DNA of 9,779 nucleotides from Bacteroidota bacterium (GCA_023417785.1 JAEZEH010000102.1:1-9779); one strand, 5' to 3'. Shown: positions 1 through 5,897, counted from the stretch's first letter. Numbers and translations are program-made. The notes: generated by a model from the letters alone, not told the origin.

Positions 1-78
1 GAAGCCATCTAATTAACAATACCGCCCGATGCCCCTCTCAGAACCATCAAAGTGCGAAGCCCGGAGAAGAAGAACGAG

Positions 79-206
79 GCATAACACCATGTATGCTTCA
101 GATTGGCTCAGATCTTGAAAGCCTCGAGCATTCTGATTATCTTTACCAGGCGCAACGGGAAAATGCGGAAGCTTAGGCCAATCCGCAGCATACATAATCG
201 TTTGGC
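79..206 (+). repeat. attC-like cassette recombination site 1 (left edge of array)
   Basis: Imperfect inverted repeat with attC layout. The left box GCATAAC (79-85) is followed by spacer ACC, then ATGTATGCT (89-97), a 3-nt internal loop, and GATTGGC (101-107). The right side mirrors it with GCCAATC (177-183), a 3-nt loop, AGCATACAT (187-195), spacer AATC and GTTTGGC (200-206). The 9-bp and 7-bp arms are perfect complements. Only the AAC and GTT triplets match the strict integron consensus (RYYYAAC/GTTRRRY); the remaining box bases are imperfect. The site would close a cassette whose gene lies left of the window. The next gene starts 12 nt after the right box, as is usual for cassettes. I see no coding gene in 1-218; the small minus-strand frame here is a by-product of the palindrome. 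Confidence 0.65.
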
Positions 207-218
207 AGCCATTTTAGC

Positions 219-890
219 ATGAGATTCATTGCAGTAATCATATTTGTTGGACTAATTAATGCTTCATGGGCACAAGTTGACTTCAAGGAAGACTCTTCCC
301 AACAGGAGAAAAACTATCCAATTATTCAGCAACCAAATTTTGATTCGACGGACTTTGTTCTTCGATATTGGGTAGAACCGGGTAATATTCCCGGAACCTT
401 TGCAGAATTGTGCTTAAGTAAGAAGCAAAAATGGTCTTACAGAACAGGCTATATTGATAACCAAAAGTTAGTGATTAGTGATGCCGGGGTCCGACAAATT
501 GATCTCGATTCGGTTTGGAGTGCGTTAGATGAAATTGGCATTTTGTCGATAAAGAGTCAGACCGAAACAATTTGGCGAGGCACCAACGATGCGGGAGAGA
601 CTTTTATAATTCGCAGCACGCCTGACATCTATTTGATTAGCAGCGGGAATTATTACATCATTGAGTTGATTAAGCTCGATAAAATTAAGAGATTGGTCTA
701 CGCTGATCCGGCAAGATTTGTGAAAATGTTCGCGCAACATCGGGCAGTGTCCACAGATCATGAGAGATTTCTTCAAGTTTCACGCCTGCTATTTAACAAG
801 TTTGAACTTGCGGAAATCATGAGACAACGAATTACCGAGCGCAAGGCGACATCGAAGGAAACCAAGAAGAAAAAGCGTGGCGGGAGCTAA
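219..890 (+). CDS. Secreted protein of unknown function (cassette 1 cargo)
   Basis: This 223-residue protein is not one I recognise. The N-terminus (MRFIAVIIFVGLINASWA, then Q19) is a good Sec signal peptide with predicted cleavage after Ala18, so the protein should be exported to the periplasm or cell surface. The mature part is mixed alpha/beta in appearance, with many Ile, Leu, Asp and Ser residues and no cysteine-rich or membrane segment. The last 20 residues are strongly basic (Arg/Lys-rich, ending KKKKRGGS) and may form a disordered tail. The ATG at 219 is preferred because it begins the signal peptide and lies 12 nt after the right box of attC-like site 1. The stop is 6 nt before attC-like site 2, so the gene fills its cassette. 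No promoter is evident in the short leader; transcription probably comes from upstream in the array. Confidence 0.7.
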   Translation: MRFIAVIIFVGLINASWAQVDFKEDSSQQEKNYPIIQQPNFDSTDFVLRYWVEPGNIPGTFAELCLSKKQKWSYRTGYIDNQKLVISDAGVRQIDLDSVWSALDEIGILSIKSQTETIWRGTNDAGETFIIRSTPDIYLISSGNYYIIELIKLDKIKRLVYADPARFVKMFAQHRAVSTDHERFLQVSRLLFNKFELAEIMRQRITERKATSKETKKKKRGGS

Positions 891-896
891 AACGTC

Positions 897-987
897 TGGC
901 AACAATGTATATCAATCACGCCGGCAGTATTTGTTTTTTTAATTATTAAGTTGAGCTGCCGGCGAGCTTGATATACCGACGTTGGCG
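897..987 (+). repeat. attC-like cassette recombination site 2
   Basis: A 91-bp hairpin-forming site. Order: TGGCAAC (897-903), spacer AATG, TATATCAA (908-915), 4-nt internal loop TCAC, GCCGGCAG (920-927), a T-rich loop (928-955), CTGCCGGC (956-963), loop GAGC, TTGATATA (968-975), spacer CCGAC, GTTGGCG (981-987). Both 8-bp arms are perfect complements, and the unpaired spacers next to the AAC and GTT boxes are what folded attC sites need. The length is within the usual attC range. The outer boxes agree at AAC/GTT but mismatch at one of the next positions. A Rho-independent terminator is an alternative reading because of the GC stem and T run, but here the T run lies inside the loop, not after the stem. 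Confidence 0.72.
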
Positions 988-999
988 GTAATTCAAAAA

Positions 1000-1743
1000 A
1001 TGATGAGCAGAGAATCAATATTATTAGCAAAAGCAGCTGCCCTAAAAAAGAATTTTGAAGGCATTCCATACGGACAACGAGGTAGATGTTTTGGAGATCA
1101 TGTCGAACCATTGTTTCCAAGATACGTGGCGATAATGAAAGATCTAAAAGAAGTTAATCCTGATTTATATGTTGACATTCCGGACTTGGAAGTTCCAAAA
1201 TCCATCGGAAGGACACTGGAAAGGGCTTTGTATGATAAAAATGACATTGACCCGCTGGTTAGAAATCTTGACTATCTAATTGAATTAAACGCTAACTTTA
1301 GAATTGGGGATAAAATACAGGAACGTGAGAAACTAAAACGAATATTCATAAGTCATGGACGCAGCAAGGAATGGTATAAGATTCAAGCCTATTTGGAGAA
1401 AGACTTAGGTATACCGACATTAGAACTTGCACAGGAACCAAATCTTGGACGGACTGTCTTACAGAAACTAAATGAAGAGTCAGAGAAGTGCTCAGTTGCC
1501 ATTATTGTAATGACAGGTGACGACATTGTGTCTGGTGAAGAGATTCGAGCGAGGGAGAACGTAATGCATGAAATAGGCTTCTTTCAAGGTAAGTACGGAC
1601 TAGGTAATATAGTTTTATTACATGAGGAAGGAGTTAATATCCCAAGTAATATACATGGACTTGTATACATAGGTTTCCCAAGGGAAACAGCAGAGGCAAC
1701 TCTTGGAGCAATCACTCGAGAATTAAAAGTGTTGATGGCATAA
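1000..1743 (+). CDS. TIR-like (CAP12/PCTIR-type, PF10137) nucleotide-binding protein, candidate anti-phage NADase
   Basis: A 247-residue protein in two parts. Residues 1-112 are an unassigned, mostly helical domain rich in Lys, Glu and Leu. Residues from about 113 to the end match the TIR-like predicted nucleotide-binding family (PF10137): the opening beta strand and loop IFISHGRS (115-122), the EPNLGRT segment (146-152), IIVMTGDD (168-175), and RARENVMHEIGFFQGKYG (183-200), then an IPSNIHGLVYI strand near 214-224. Glu191 in the NVMHEIG motif is the expected catalytic glutamate. Relatives act as NAD-degrading effectors in phage defence; that role is inferred here. ATG 1000 (or 1003) is preferred over an upstream TTG at 982, because 982 lies inside the attC GTT box. 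The gene shares a cassette with the next small gene, 10 nt downstream. It is AT-rich compared with the genes at the right of the window. Confidence 0.82.
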   Translation: MMSRESILLAKAAALKKNFEGIPYGQRGRCFGDHVEPLFPRYVAIMKDLKEVNPDLYVDIPDLEVPKSIGRTLERALYDKNDIDPLVRNLDYLIELNANFRIGDKIQEREKLKRIFISHGRSKEWYKIQAYLEKDLGIPTLELAQEPNLGRTVLQKLNEESEKCSVAIIVMTGDDIVSGEEIRARENVMHEIGFFQGKYGLGNIVLLHEEGVNIPSNIHGLVYIGFPRETAEATLGAITRELKVLMA

Positions 1744-1753
1744 TCAAATTTTT

Positions 1754-1966
1754 ATGGGAAAAACGATAAATGAATTCGAAAAAGGTGATACAGTTTACCA
1801 CTTGAGCAACAGGAGATTGGTTATGGTTGTCGTTGAGATTAACGCCCAATTAAATGAAGTGACATGTAGGTGGGTTGACAATAAAGGACAAGTTCAAAAG
1901 ATGGAGTTTATGCCGGAAGAATTAGGTGACTCCAGCGACTTGGGACCAAAAATATTTGGAATTTAG
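1754..1966 (+). CDS. Small YodC/DUF2158-like protein
   Basis: A 70-residue soluble protein. The pattern resembles the small YodC/DUF2158 family: an early Gly-Asp (KGDTVYHL, residues 10-17), a hydrophobic strand LVMVVVEI (22-29), and CRWVDNKGQ followed by the F-MPEEL ending (52-58). In the family the fold is a small beta barrel of unknown function, often encoded as cargo in mobile regions. The assignment is by pattern only. The gene starts 10 nt after the stop of the TIR-like gene and ends 14 nt before the AAC box of attC-like site 3, so both genes sit in one cassette and are probably co-transcribed. It could be a partner or modulator of the TIR-like protein, but nothing in the sequence proves this. 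Confidence 0.68.
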   Translation: MGKTINEFEKGDTVYHLSNRRLVMVVVEINAQLNEVTCRWVDNKGQVQKMEFMPEELGDSSDLGPKIFGI

Positions 1967-1978
1967 GACATAAGAACT

Positions 1979-2114
1979 ACCGCCAACACTGTATACCAAA
2001 TATTGCCCGTGAACCTTGAAAGATTGAAGCAGAAAAGTAAATTCATAGGTGATCAAAGAACTGCGCACAGAACTGCGCACAGAACACCGGCGCAACATTC
2101 GGTATACTAAGCGT
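1979..2114 (+). repeat. attC-like site 3, left part (interrupted by intron)
   Basis: The left end box ACCGCCAAC (1979-1987) is the exact complement of GTTGGCGGT that opens the same cassette at 981-989. Then come spacer ACT, GTATACC (1991-1997) and a long imperfect arm to about 2014. The mirrored arm runs from about 2083 to 2107 and ends in GGTATAC (2101-2107). Spacer TAAGC and the first two bases GT (2113-2114) of the right box follow. The box continues after the intron as TACCTGC (2929-2935), giving GTTACCTGC. Spliced, the site would be about 139 bp between 7-bp boxes. GTATAC is itself palindromic, so the L-box match alone is weak; the extended arm similarity and the 9-base end-box complement carry the case. 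Confidence 0.68.
2061..2084 (+). repeat. 12-bp tandem direct repeat, two copies
   Basis: CTGCGCACAGAA occurs twice head to tail (2061-2072, 2073-2084) in the variable part of attC-like site 3, just inside the right arm. It lengthens the loop or stem tip and is probably a slippage duplication. Confidence 0.85.
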
Positions 2115-2522
2115 GTGCGCCGAGTATGCACACATCTACCACAAGGTAGATATAATTCCAGAGGGTGAGAGTCCCTTACAGGCGAACTGGTGAAGCCTGT
2201 TAGTAAGCCGCAAAGCCTGTCCCGCCAATAGCGGGAGTGGTTTGTCGCGAGGCATTCACTGAAGAAAGCGGGACTATAAATCTTGGTACTGACCCCGATG
2301 CATCGGGGCAGGCTGAACAGAATTGAGCCTTGCGAAATCATGAACACCTTTGAAATAAACACGGATGGTGAATAGACAGTATACAGAGGCTATTTTGAGA
2401 GGATGAGCAAGCACTATTGCGACGTCCGTAACCAGGCATAAAGGTTCGTCCCTTGACGACAATCTCAATTTAGTAGATACTGCGGTGATCGAGAGAAGGA
2501 ATGTGAGCTTACCTCGGGAGGT

Positions 2523-2548
2523 CTTCTGGTTACGCGTTAACCAAGAAG
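2523..2548 (+). other. Intron hairpin with possible exon-binding loop
   Basis: The stem CTTCT+GGTTA (2523-2532) pairs with TAACC+AGAAG (2538-2548, one bulged A). The tip carries ACGC (2532-2535), which is complementary to GCGT, the last four bases of the 5' exon (2111-2114). It could be the EBS1 element, but the fold of the whole intron was not computed, and four bases can match by chance. Confidence 0.3.
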
Positions 2549-2814
2549 TCAATCTTCTTCGCTAAAGCTTTGGCGACCGAAGGGGCAGAGATCATAGTAG
2601 TCGAGAGTAACGAGTCCGGAATCAGGACAGGGAGGTCTCACACCTGTGTGCCGAAGCACTTCGGTGCGCAGGGCACAAGACGATGAAGGATCGAACATTA
2701 GGTGGTTCCAAAGTTCCAAATGTATCAAGGATGCTCCTCACAGAGGATGTCTGTCATGGAATAAGCGGAACAGTAGTTTTCTACTTACTTAATGAACCGA
2801 TGTATACGACGTCC

Positions 2815-2856
2815 GCATGGTCTGCCCTGAGGAATCGAAGGGTACAGTGGCCGTGC
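2815..2856 (+). other. Stable hairpin in the 3' part of the intron, where domain V is expected
   Basis: GCATGGTC (2815-2822) pairs along its length with GGCCGTGC (2849-2856), two pairs being G-U. Next to it, TGCCCT (2823-2828) pairs with AGGGTA (2839-2844). A canonical 34-nt domain V with a GNRA-type loop is not visible. The nearest candidate begins GAACCG at 2794 and would share bases with this hairpin, so the intron core looks altered. Confidence 0.4.
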
Positions 2857-2928
2857 CTACGTAGGACTTCGGCAGGTAAATGTGAGGGGCGCACCCCATC
2901 AGGATTCTAGTGGGGCCGTCTACTCGAT

Positions 2929-2935
2929 TACCTGC
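2929..2935 (+). repeat. attC-like site 3, right box remainder; start of cassette 3
   Basis: TACCTGC continues the GT at 2113-2114 to give GTTACCTGC, the exact complement of GCAGGTAAC (3512-3520) at the other end of the same cassette. This self-complementarity is expected for a cassette that was once a circle, and it also fixes the intron 3' boundary. Confidence 0.7.
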
Positions 2936-2953
2936 AAGCGGAAAAAAAATCAA

Positions 2954-2977
2954 GCTTACTAAATGGCTTACTAAATG
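2954..2977 (+). repeat. 12-bp tandem repeat that duplicates the start-codon region
   Basis: GCTTACTAAATG occurs twice in tandem (2954-2965, 2966-2977). Each copy ends in ATG. The first ATG (2963) reads only Met-Ala-Tyr before a stop; the second (2975) starts the FMN reductase gene. Confidence 0.85.
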
Positions 2978-3532
2978 AATGACAAGACGAAAATAATTGG
3001 AATCTGTGGAAGTGCCAGTCAAAATTCTGCAAATCTGGCAATTCTAAAATACATAGCGGAATCAGAAAAGTCGGAATTTGACTTCGAAATGATAGAAGAG
3101 TTAACCGAATTCCCACATTTTAGAACCGAGCTGACTGATGAAGGGGTTCCCGAAAAAATCCTTGACTTCAGAAGTAAAATATTACGTTCGGACGGAATCA
3201 TAATTTGTACACCTGAATATGTTTTCAGTATGCCGAGTGGACTGAAAAATATCCTGGAATGGTGTGTATCGACAACTGTATTTTCGGATAAACCAATCGG
3301 ACTAATAACCGCCTCGGCAAGTGGAGAAAAGGGTCACGAAGAACTGAAGTTGATTATGAAAACGTTGCAGACCCTTTTCACCGAAGAGACGACTCTTTTA
3401 ATTCAAGGAATAAAAGGTAAGATTTCACCGGAAGGAAGAATAACAGATAAGTGGACTGAAACGGAATTGAAAAAACTAATTAAATCATTTAAAGAACTGA
3501 CTAAGAAGCCAGCAGGTAACACTGTGCAATAA
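2975..3532 (+). CDS. NAD(P)H-dependent FMN reductase, flavodoxin-like fold (cassette 3 cargo)
   Basis: A 185-residue cytoplasmic protein of the NADPH-dependent FMN reductase family (PF03358), which transfers hydride from NAD(P)H to flavin or quinone-type acceptors. The opening strand KIIGICGSAS and the phosphate-binding loop GSASQNSAN (12-20) are present. So is the family motif TPEYVFSMPSGLKNILEW (79-96), which contacts the FMN ring. The length is typical for the family. The physiological substrate cannot be told; azo, quinone or chromate reduction are known for relatives. ATG 2975 gives the full N-terminal strand; the upstream copy at 2963 stops after three codons. The gene ends inside its attC: codons for the last residues cover the GCAGGTAAC box and the TAA lies in the adjoining arm, so the C-terminal tail (PAGNTVQ) may be shaped by the recombination site. 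Confidence 0.9.
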   Translation: MNDKTKIIGICGSASQNSANLAILKYIAESEKSEFDFEMIEELTEFPHFRTELTDEGVPEKILDFRSKILRSDGIIICTPEYVFSMPSGLKNILEWCVSTTVFSDKPIGLITASASGEKGHEELKLIMKTLQTLFTEETTLLIQGIKGKISPEGRITDKWTETELKKLIKSFKELTKKPAGNTVQ

Positions 3533-3686
3533 TCAATGGCGGGGGCCAGAGTAAATTTTTAATTTAGTTTTTCAAACAACGTTCGGTGTCGTGGGACAAG
3601 TCGCGGCAGGTCGGCCTTTAGCATCCCGCTACGTTCCATCGCTAAGCCCTCCTAAACCCGCCACTGCTGATGCACCCACGTTGGGC
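3514..3686 (+). repeat. attC-like cassette recombination site 4 (long)
   Basis: The left box (GCAGGTAAC, 3512-3520) is followed by spacer ACT, GTGCA (3524-3528), a partly matched segment, and TGGCGGG (3537-3543). The right side has CCCGCCA (3657-3663), a partly matched segment, TGCAC (3671-3675), spacer CCAC and GTTGGGC (3680-3686), which fits GTTRRRY exactly. The layout matches the other sites, but the central part is about 113 nt and contains a second ACGTTCGG (3589-adjacent, near 3580-3587) that could be the remnant of another site. At 173 bp it is longer than most attC sites. The GC blocks pair well; the stem between them has several mismatches. Confidence 0.58.
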
Positions 3687-3734
3687 GCAACTTCATCTGA
3701 ACAAAGTAAGCGTAAACGAAGTACGCGAACCCCT

Positions 3735-4283
3735 ATGGCTAGACTAATGAAATGCTTTCTCCTGATTTTCGTTGCCGGTGCATGTGCGACCTCACCGGCG
3801 AGGGACGATAGCAACGAGCGGAATTTTGTTTTTGACCACGCTTACATGCTTAACGGGGACCAGGTCGACAGTCTGAATTTTCTGATTAACGACCTTGAGA
3901 AGAAAGTCGGGTCACAAATAGTGATCTGGACGCAAACAAGCCTTGATGGTGCCAGCATAGATTCCGTATCCTTGCATACTGCAAATGATTTAGGCGTGGG
4001 GAGGGCATCACATGATGATGGCGTACTCATATTCATCGCGGAAGCTGAGAGGCAGGCAAGGATTGAGGTTGGACTTGGCCTGGAAAACATTATCTCGGAT
4101 GAAACGGCAGCCAGATTGTTAAGGGAGGATCTGGCTCCAAATTTCAGATCGGGAAAATACGGTCTGGGTCTCTATTTGGTCGTTGAGAAGATATCGAAGC
4201 TTATTCAGGATAATTCAAACCTGGTAGGATCCAAACCCCAGTACCGACAACGAATTGATAGTATTAAGAATACGACGAAGTGA
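3735..4283 (+). CDS. TPM-domain lipoprotein (PF04536)
   Basis: About 182 residues. The N-terminus MARLMKCFLLIFVAGACATS is a signal peptide with a lipobox-like VAGAC (Cys17), so a membrane-anchored lipoprotein facing the periplasm is likely; Ala at -3 makes the lipobox less than ideal. Residues about 31-160 match the TPM fold: FDHAYMLN at the start, HDDGVLIFIA (93-102), RIEVGLGLE (109-117), and the SDETAARLL...PNFRSGKYGLGL ending. In plants and bacteria TPM domains occur in photosystem repair or as phosphatases and membrane-linked proteins; the role here is unknown. There is no C-terminal membrane helix or Gly-rich tail, unlike many longer TPM proteins. An in-frame GTG at 3591 would run through attC-like site 4, so ATG 3735 (or 3747) is preferred. 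No attC site follows it; it may be the last cassette or the first resident gene. Confidence 0.8.
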   Translation: MARLMKCFLLIFVAGACATSPARDDSNERNFVFDHAYMLNGDQVDSLNFLINDLEKKVGSQIVIWTQTSLDGASIDSVSLHTANDLGVGRASHDDGVLIFIAEAERQARIEVGLGLENIISDETAARLLREDLAPNFRSGKYGLGLYLVVEKISKLIQDNSNLVGSKPQYRQRIDSIKNTTK

Positions 4284-4325
4284 GAGAATGATTTCTGGCG
4301 TCGCTGTACTGTATTAAATGGACTC

Positions 4326-4349
4326 TATCTAGTCGTTGCTGACTAGATA
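4326..4349. terminator. Hairpin in convergent intergenic gap, possible terminator
   Basis: TATCTAGTC (4326-4334) and GACTAGATA (4341-4349) form a perfect 9-bp stem with loop GTTGCT. It lies between the TPM gene (+) and the fucosidase gene (-), where a shared terminator would be expected. It is AT-rich and has no T run on either side, so a terminator role is only suggested by its position. Confidence 0.4.
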
Positions 4350-4424
4350 CAAACCTTCAAGACGGGGATATTCTGATTCTGAGAAGTACGTTATAGCAGC
4401 CGCCGCACTTGCACCTCACAGAAT

Positions 4425-5891
4425 CTATTCTTTCGGTAGGAACGAAAACACCAATGCCGGCTGAGAACTACGCCGCACAGTCGCAGGTACGTTTACCGAT
4501 ACTGCGTCGCCGTTCCTGCGCCAGCTTACTTTCCGGTTACCCGAAAGCAGCCGCATCTCGCTTCCTTGCTTCGGAAAATTAACTGTCCATGTTACTTTTT
4601 CCGGAACAGCGTCACCCTCGTTCAGCAGAACAATGGCGTAAATCCGGCCGTCTTTTCCCTTTGTGAAAAATGTTTTTCCATCCTGATATTTTTCTATACT
4701 CCGCGTTCCATAAATAGCCTCACCGTTGACTTCGAGCCAGGCCCCGATTTCCTTTAACCGGGTTACCTGCTGGTCATTGAGCGTACCGTCGGGACCGGGC
4801 CCCACGCCAAGCAGGAGGTTCCCGCCTTTGGCTACGATCTCCGTCAACAAGTGGATTAACTTCGCGGCGGATTTGTATTCATCATTGGCAACATGCCCCC
4901 AGGCGTTTCCCAGGGTAATGCAGCTTTCCCAGGGGTAGTCGAGTCGCTTCTCGGGTACATTTTGTTCCGGAGTCCGATAATTCTCATATGTTCCATGCAC
5001 GGTACGATCTACGACCAATAAACCTGGTTGATTTCTCCGGGCCATTGCTGCGATGCGGTCCATGCCGATATCCTGACTCCATTCAGGAATACGCGCACCC
5101 CACGCACGCACTTCGTCGTTTACTGTTTCCAACGGACGTACCCATCCGCCGTCGAGCCAGAGTATGTCCATGGCGCCGTAACCCGTCATAAGTTCTTCAA
5201 TCTGATTATAAGTGAACTCGCGAAACTTATTCCACCGCCATCGGTTCTTCCGGATGTCATAATTATTGTTCCGATCCGGTGTAGCGTAACGCGTCCACCA
5301 ATAATACTCGCTGTGCCAGTCGGGTTTTGAGAAGTATGCGCCGATCATAAAATCTCTTTCACGAAATACGTTGAACACATGTTTGGCTACATCTTTTTTG
5401 GGATGCGAAGCAAAGGGACCATGCGCAATACTGAAAGTGGTTTGTTTTGTGTCAAACATGCTGAAGCCGTCGTGATGTTTGGTGGTGAACACAACGTAGC
5501 GCATACCAGCACTATGCGCTGCAGCTGCCCATTGGTCCGGGTTGAACGCTTCAGGGTTGAACTGATCTTTCAACCCCCAGTACCACGTCTTGAAATCATT
5601 ATAGTCGGAGGTGCTGTCCCTGTAGATCCAGTCCTCGGAACACAGGGCCCATGATTCAATGATACCGGGAACAGCATACAATCCCCAATGAATGATCATC
5701 CCGAATTTCTGGTCTTGCCACTTGTCGAGCTTCTCGCGAACCGCCGGATCTTCGGGCCACTCATAGGGGTGGTCGGCACCGGGTGCGTGCTGTGCTGCGG
5801 TGGGTAAAACACCGAGGTAGATCAGGGCGAGAGTTAATACGGTTACTATGCATCGTGTACCGTGCATGGCGTGACGTGTCTCGTTAATCAT
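4425..5891 (-). CDS. Secreted GH29 alpha-L-fucosidase
   Basis: A 488-residue enzyme of glycoside hydrolase family 29 that removes alpha-linked L-fucose from glycans, with retention of configuration. The signal peptide is CIVTVLTLALIYLGVLPTAA (residues 14-33), so it acts in the periplasm or outside. Family hallmarks in order: KFGMIIHWGLYAVPG (62-76), YVVFTTKHHDGF (132-143), GAYFSKPDWH (184-193), and DILWLDGGW (242-250), in which Asp247 is the expected nucleophile. The C-terminal part from about 390 is a beta-sandwich-like domain. ATG 5891 is the longest start; ATG 5867 (Met9) would give a shorter, equally good signal peptide. The gene starts 6 nt after the stop of the upstream hydrolase gene, so they form an operon on this strand. 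Fucose linkage (alpha-1,2/3/4/6) cannot be told. Confidence 0.93.
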   Translation of the reverse strand: MINETRHAMHGTRCIVTVLTLALIYLGVLPTAAQHAPGADHPYEWPEDPAVREKLDKWQDQKFGMIIHWGLYAVPGIIESWALCSEDWIYRDSTSDYNDFKTWYWGLKDQFNPEAFNPDQWAAAAHSAGMRYVVFTTKHHDGFSMFDTKQTTFSIAHGPFASHPKKDVAKHVFNVFRERDFMIGAYFSKPDWHSEYYWWTRYATPDRNNNYDIRKNRWRWNKFREFTYNQIEELMTGYGAMDILWLDGGWVRPLETVNDEVRAWGARIPEWSQDIGMDRIAAMARRNQPGLLVVDRTVHGTYENYRTPEQNVPEKRLDYPWESCITLGNAWGHVANDEYKSAAKLIHLLTEIVAKGGNLLLGVGPGPDGTLNDQQVTRLKEIGAWLEVNGEAIYGTRSIEKYQDGKTFFTKGKDGRIYAIVLLNEGDAVPEKVTWTVNFPKQGSEMRLLSGNRKVSWRRNGDAVSVNVPATVRRSSQPALVFSFLPKE

Positions 5892-5897
5892 CTGATA

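Larger units (their letters stand above)
2115..2928 (+). mobile_element. Group II intron lacking its reverse transcriptase, inserted in an attC box
   Basis: The 5' end GTGCGCC matches the GUGYG consensus, and the 3' end CTACTCGAT fits the AY rule. Internal landmarks of bacterial group II domain I are present: AGGGTGAGAGTCCC near 2160, CTGAAGAAAGCGG near 2259, and GAGGCTATTTTGAGAGGATGAGC near 2385 (read as conserved segments, recalled not searched). A domain-III-like CATAGTAGTCGAGAGTAACG lies near 2592. Domain VI is the hairpin CCCCA (2894-2898)/TGGGG (2911-2915). At about 814 nt, with only about 110 nt after the ATG at 2683 where a roughly 1.2-1.6 kb maturase would start, the intron-encoded protein is missing. 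Features recall class IIC, including insertion in attC, but the subclass is unproved. Removing 2115-2928 restores the GTT box. Confidence 0.8.

Noticed and set aside
13..195. 60-residue minus-strand frame
   Set aside because: It lies almost entirely inside attC-like site 1, shows no known motif, and its length is explained by the structure of the inverted repeat.
982..999. Upstream TTG start for the TIR-like gene
   Set aside because: The codon lies inside the GTT box of attC-like site 2; ATG 1000 immediately downstream is the natural start.
1000..1966. Toxin-antitoxin reading of the TIR-like/YodC-like pair
   Set aside because: The small protein follows the larger one and does not resemble a known antitoxin; toxicity or neutralisation cannot be read from sequence.
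2061..2084. CRISPR-like repeat
   Set aside because: Only two adjoining 12-bp copies without spacers.
1922..2552. Two minus-strand frames of 92-146 residues
   Set aside because: They run through attC-like site 3 and intron domain I, which are structured RNA/DNA; the translations have no domain pattern and contain repeat-derived stretches.
2683..2910. 75-residue plus-strand frame as an intron-encoded protein
   Set aside because: It begins where a maturase gene would start but has no reverse-transcriptase motif and reads through the domain V-VI region; at most it is a deletion remnant.
3591..3734. GTG start extending the TPM protein by 48 residues
   Set aside because: The extension translates attC-like site 4 and would bury the signal peptide inside the protein.
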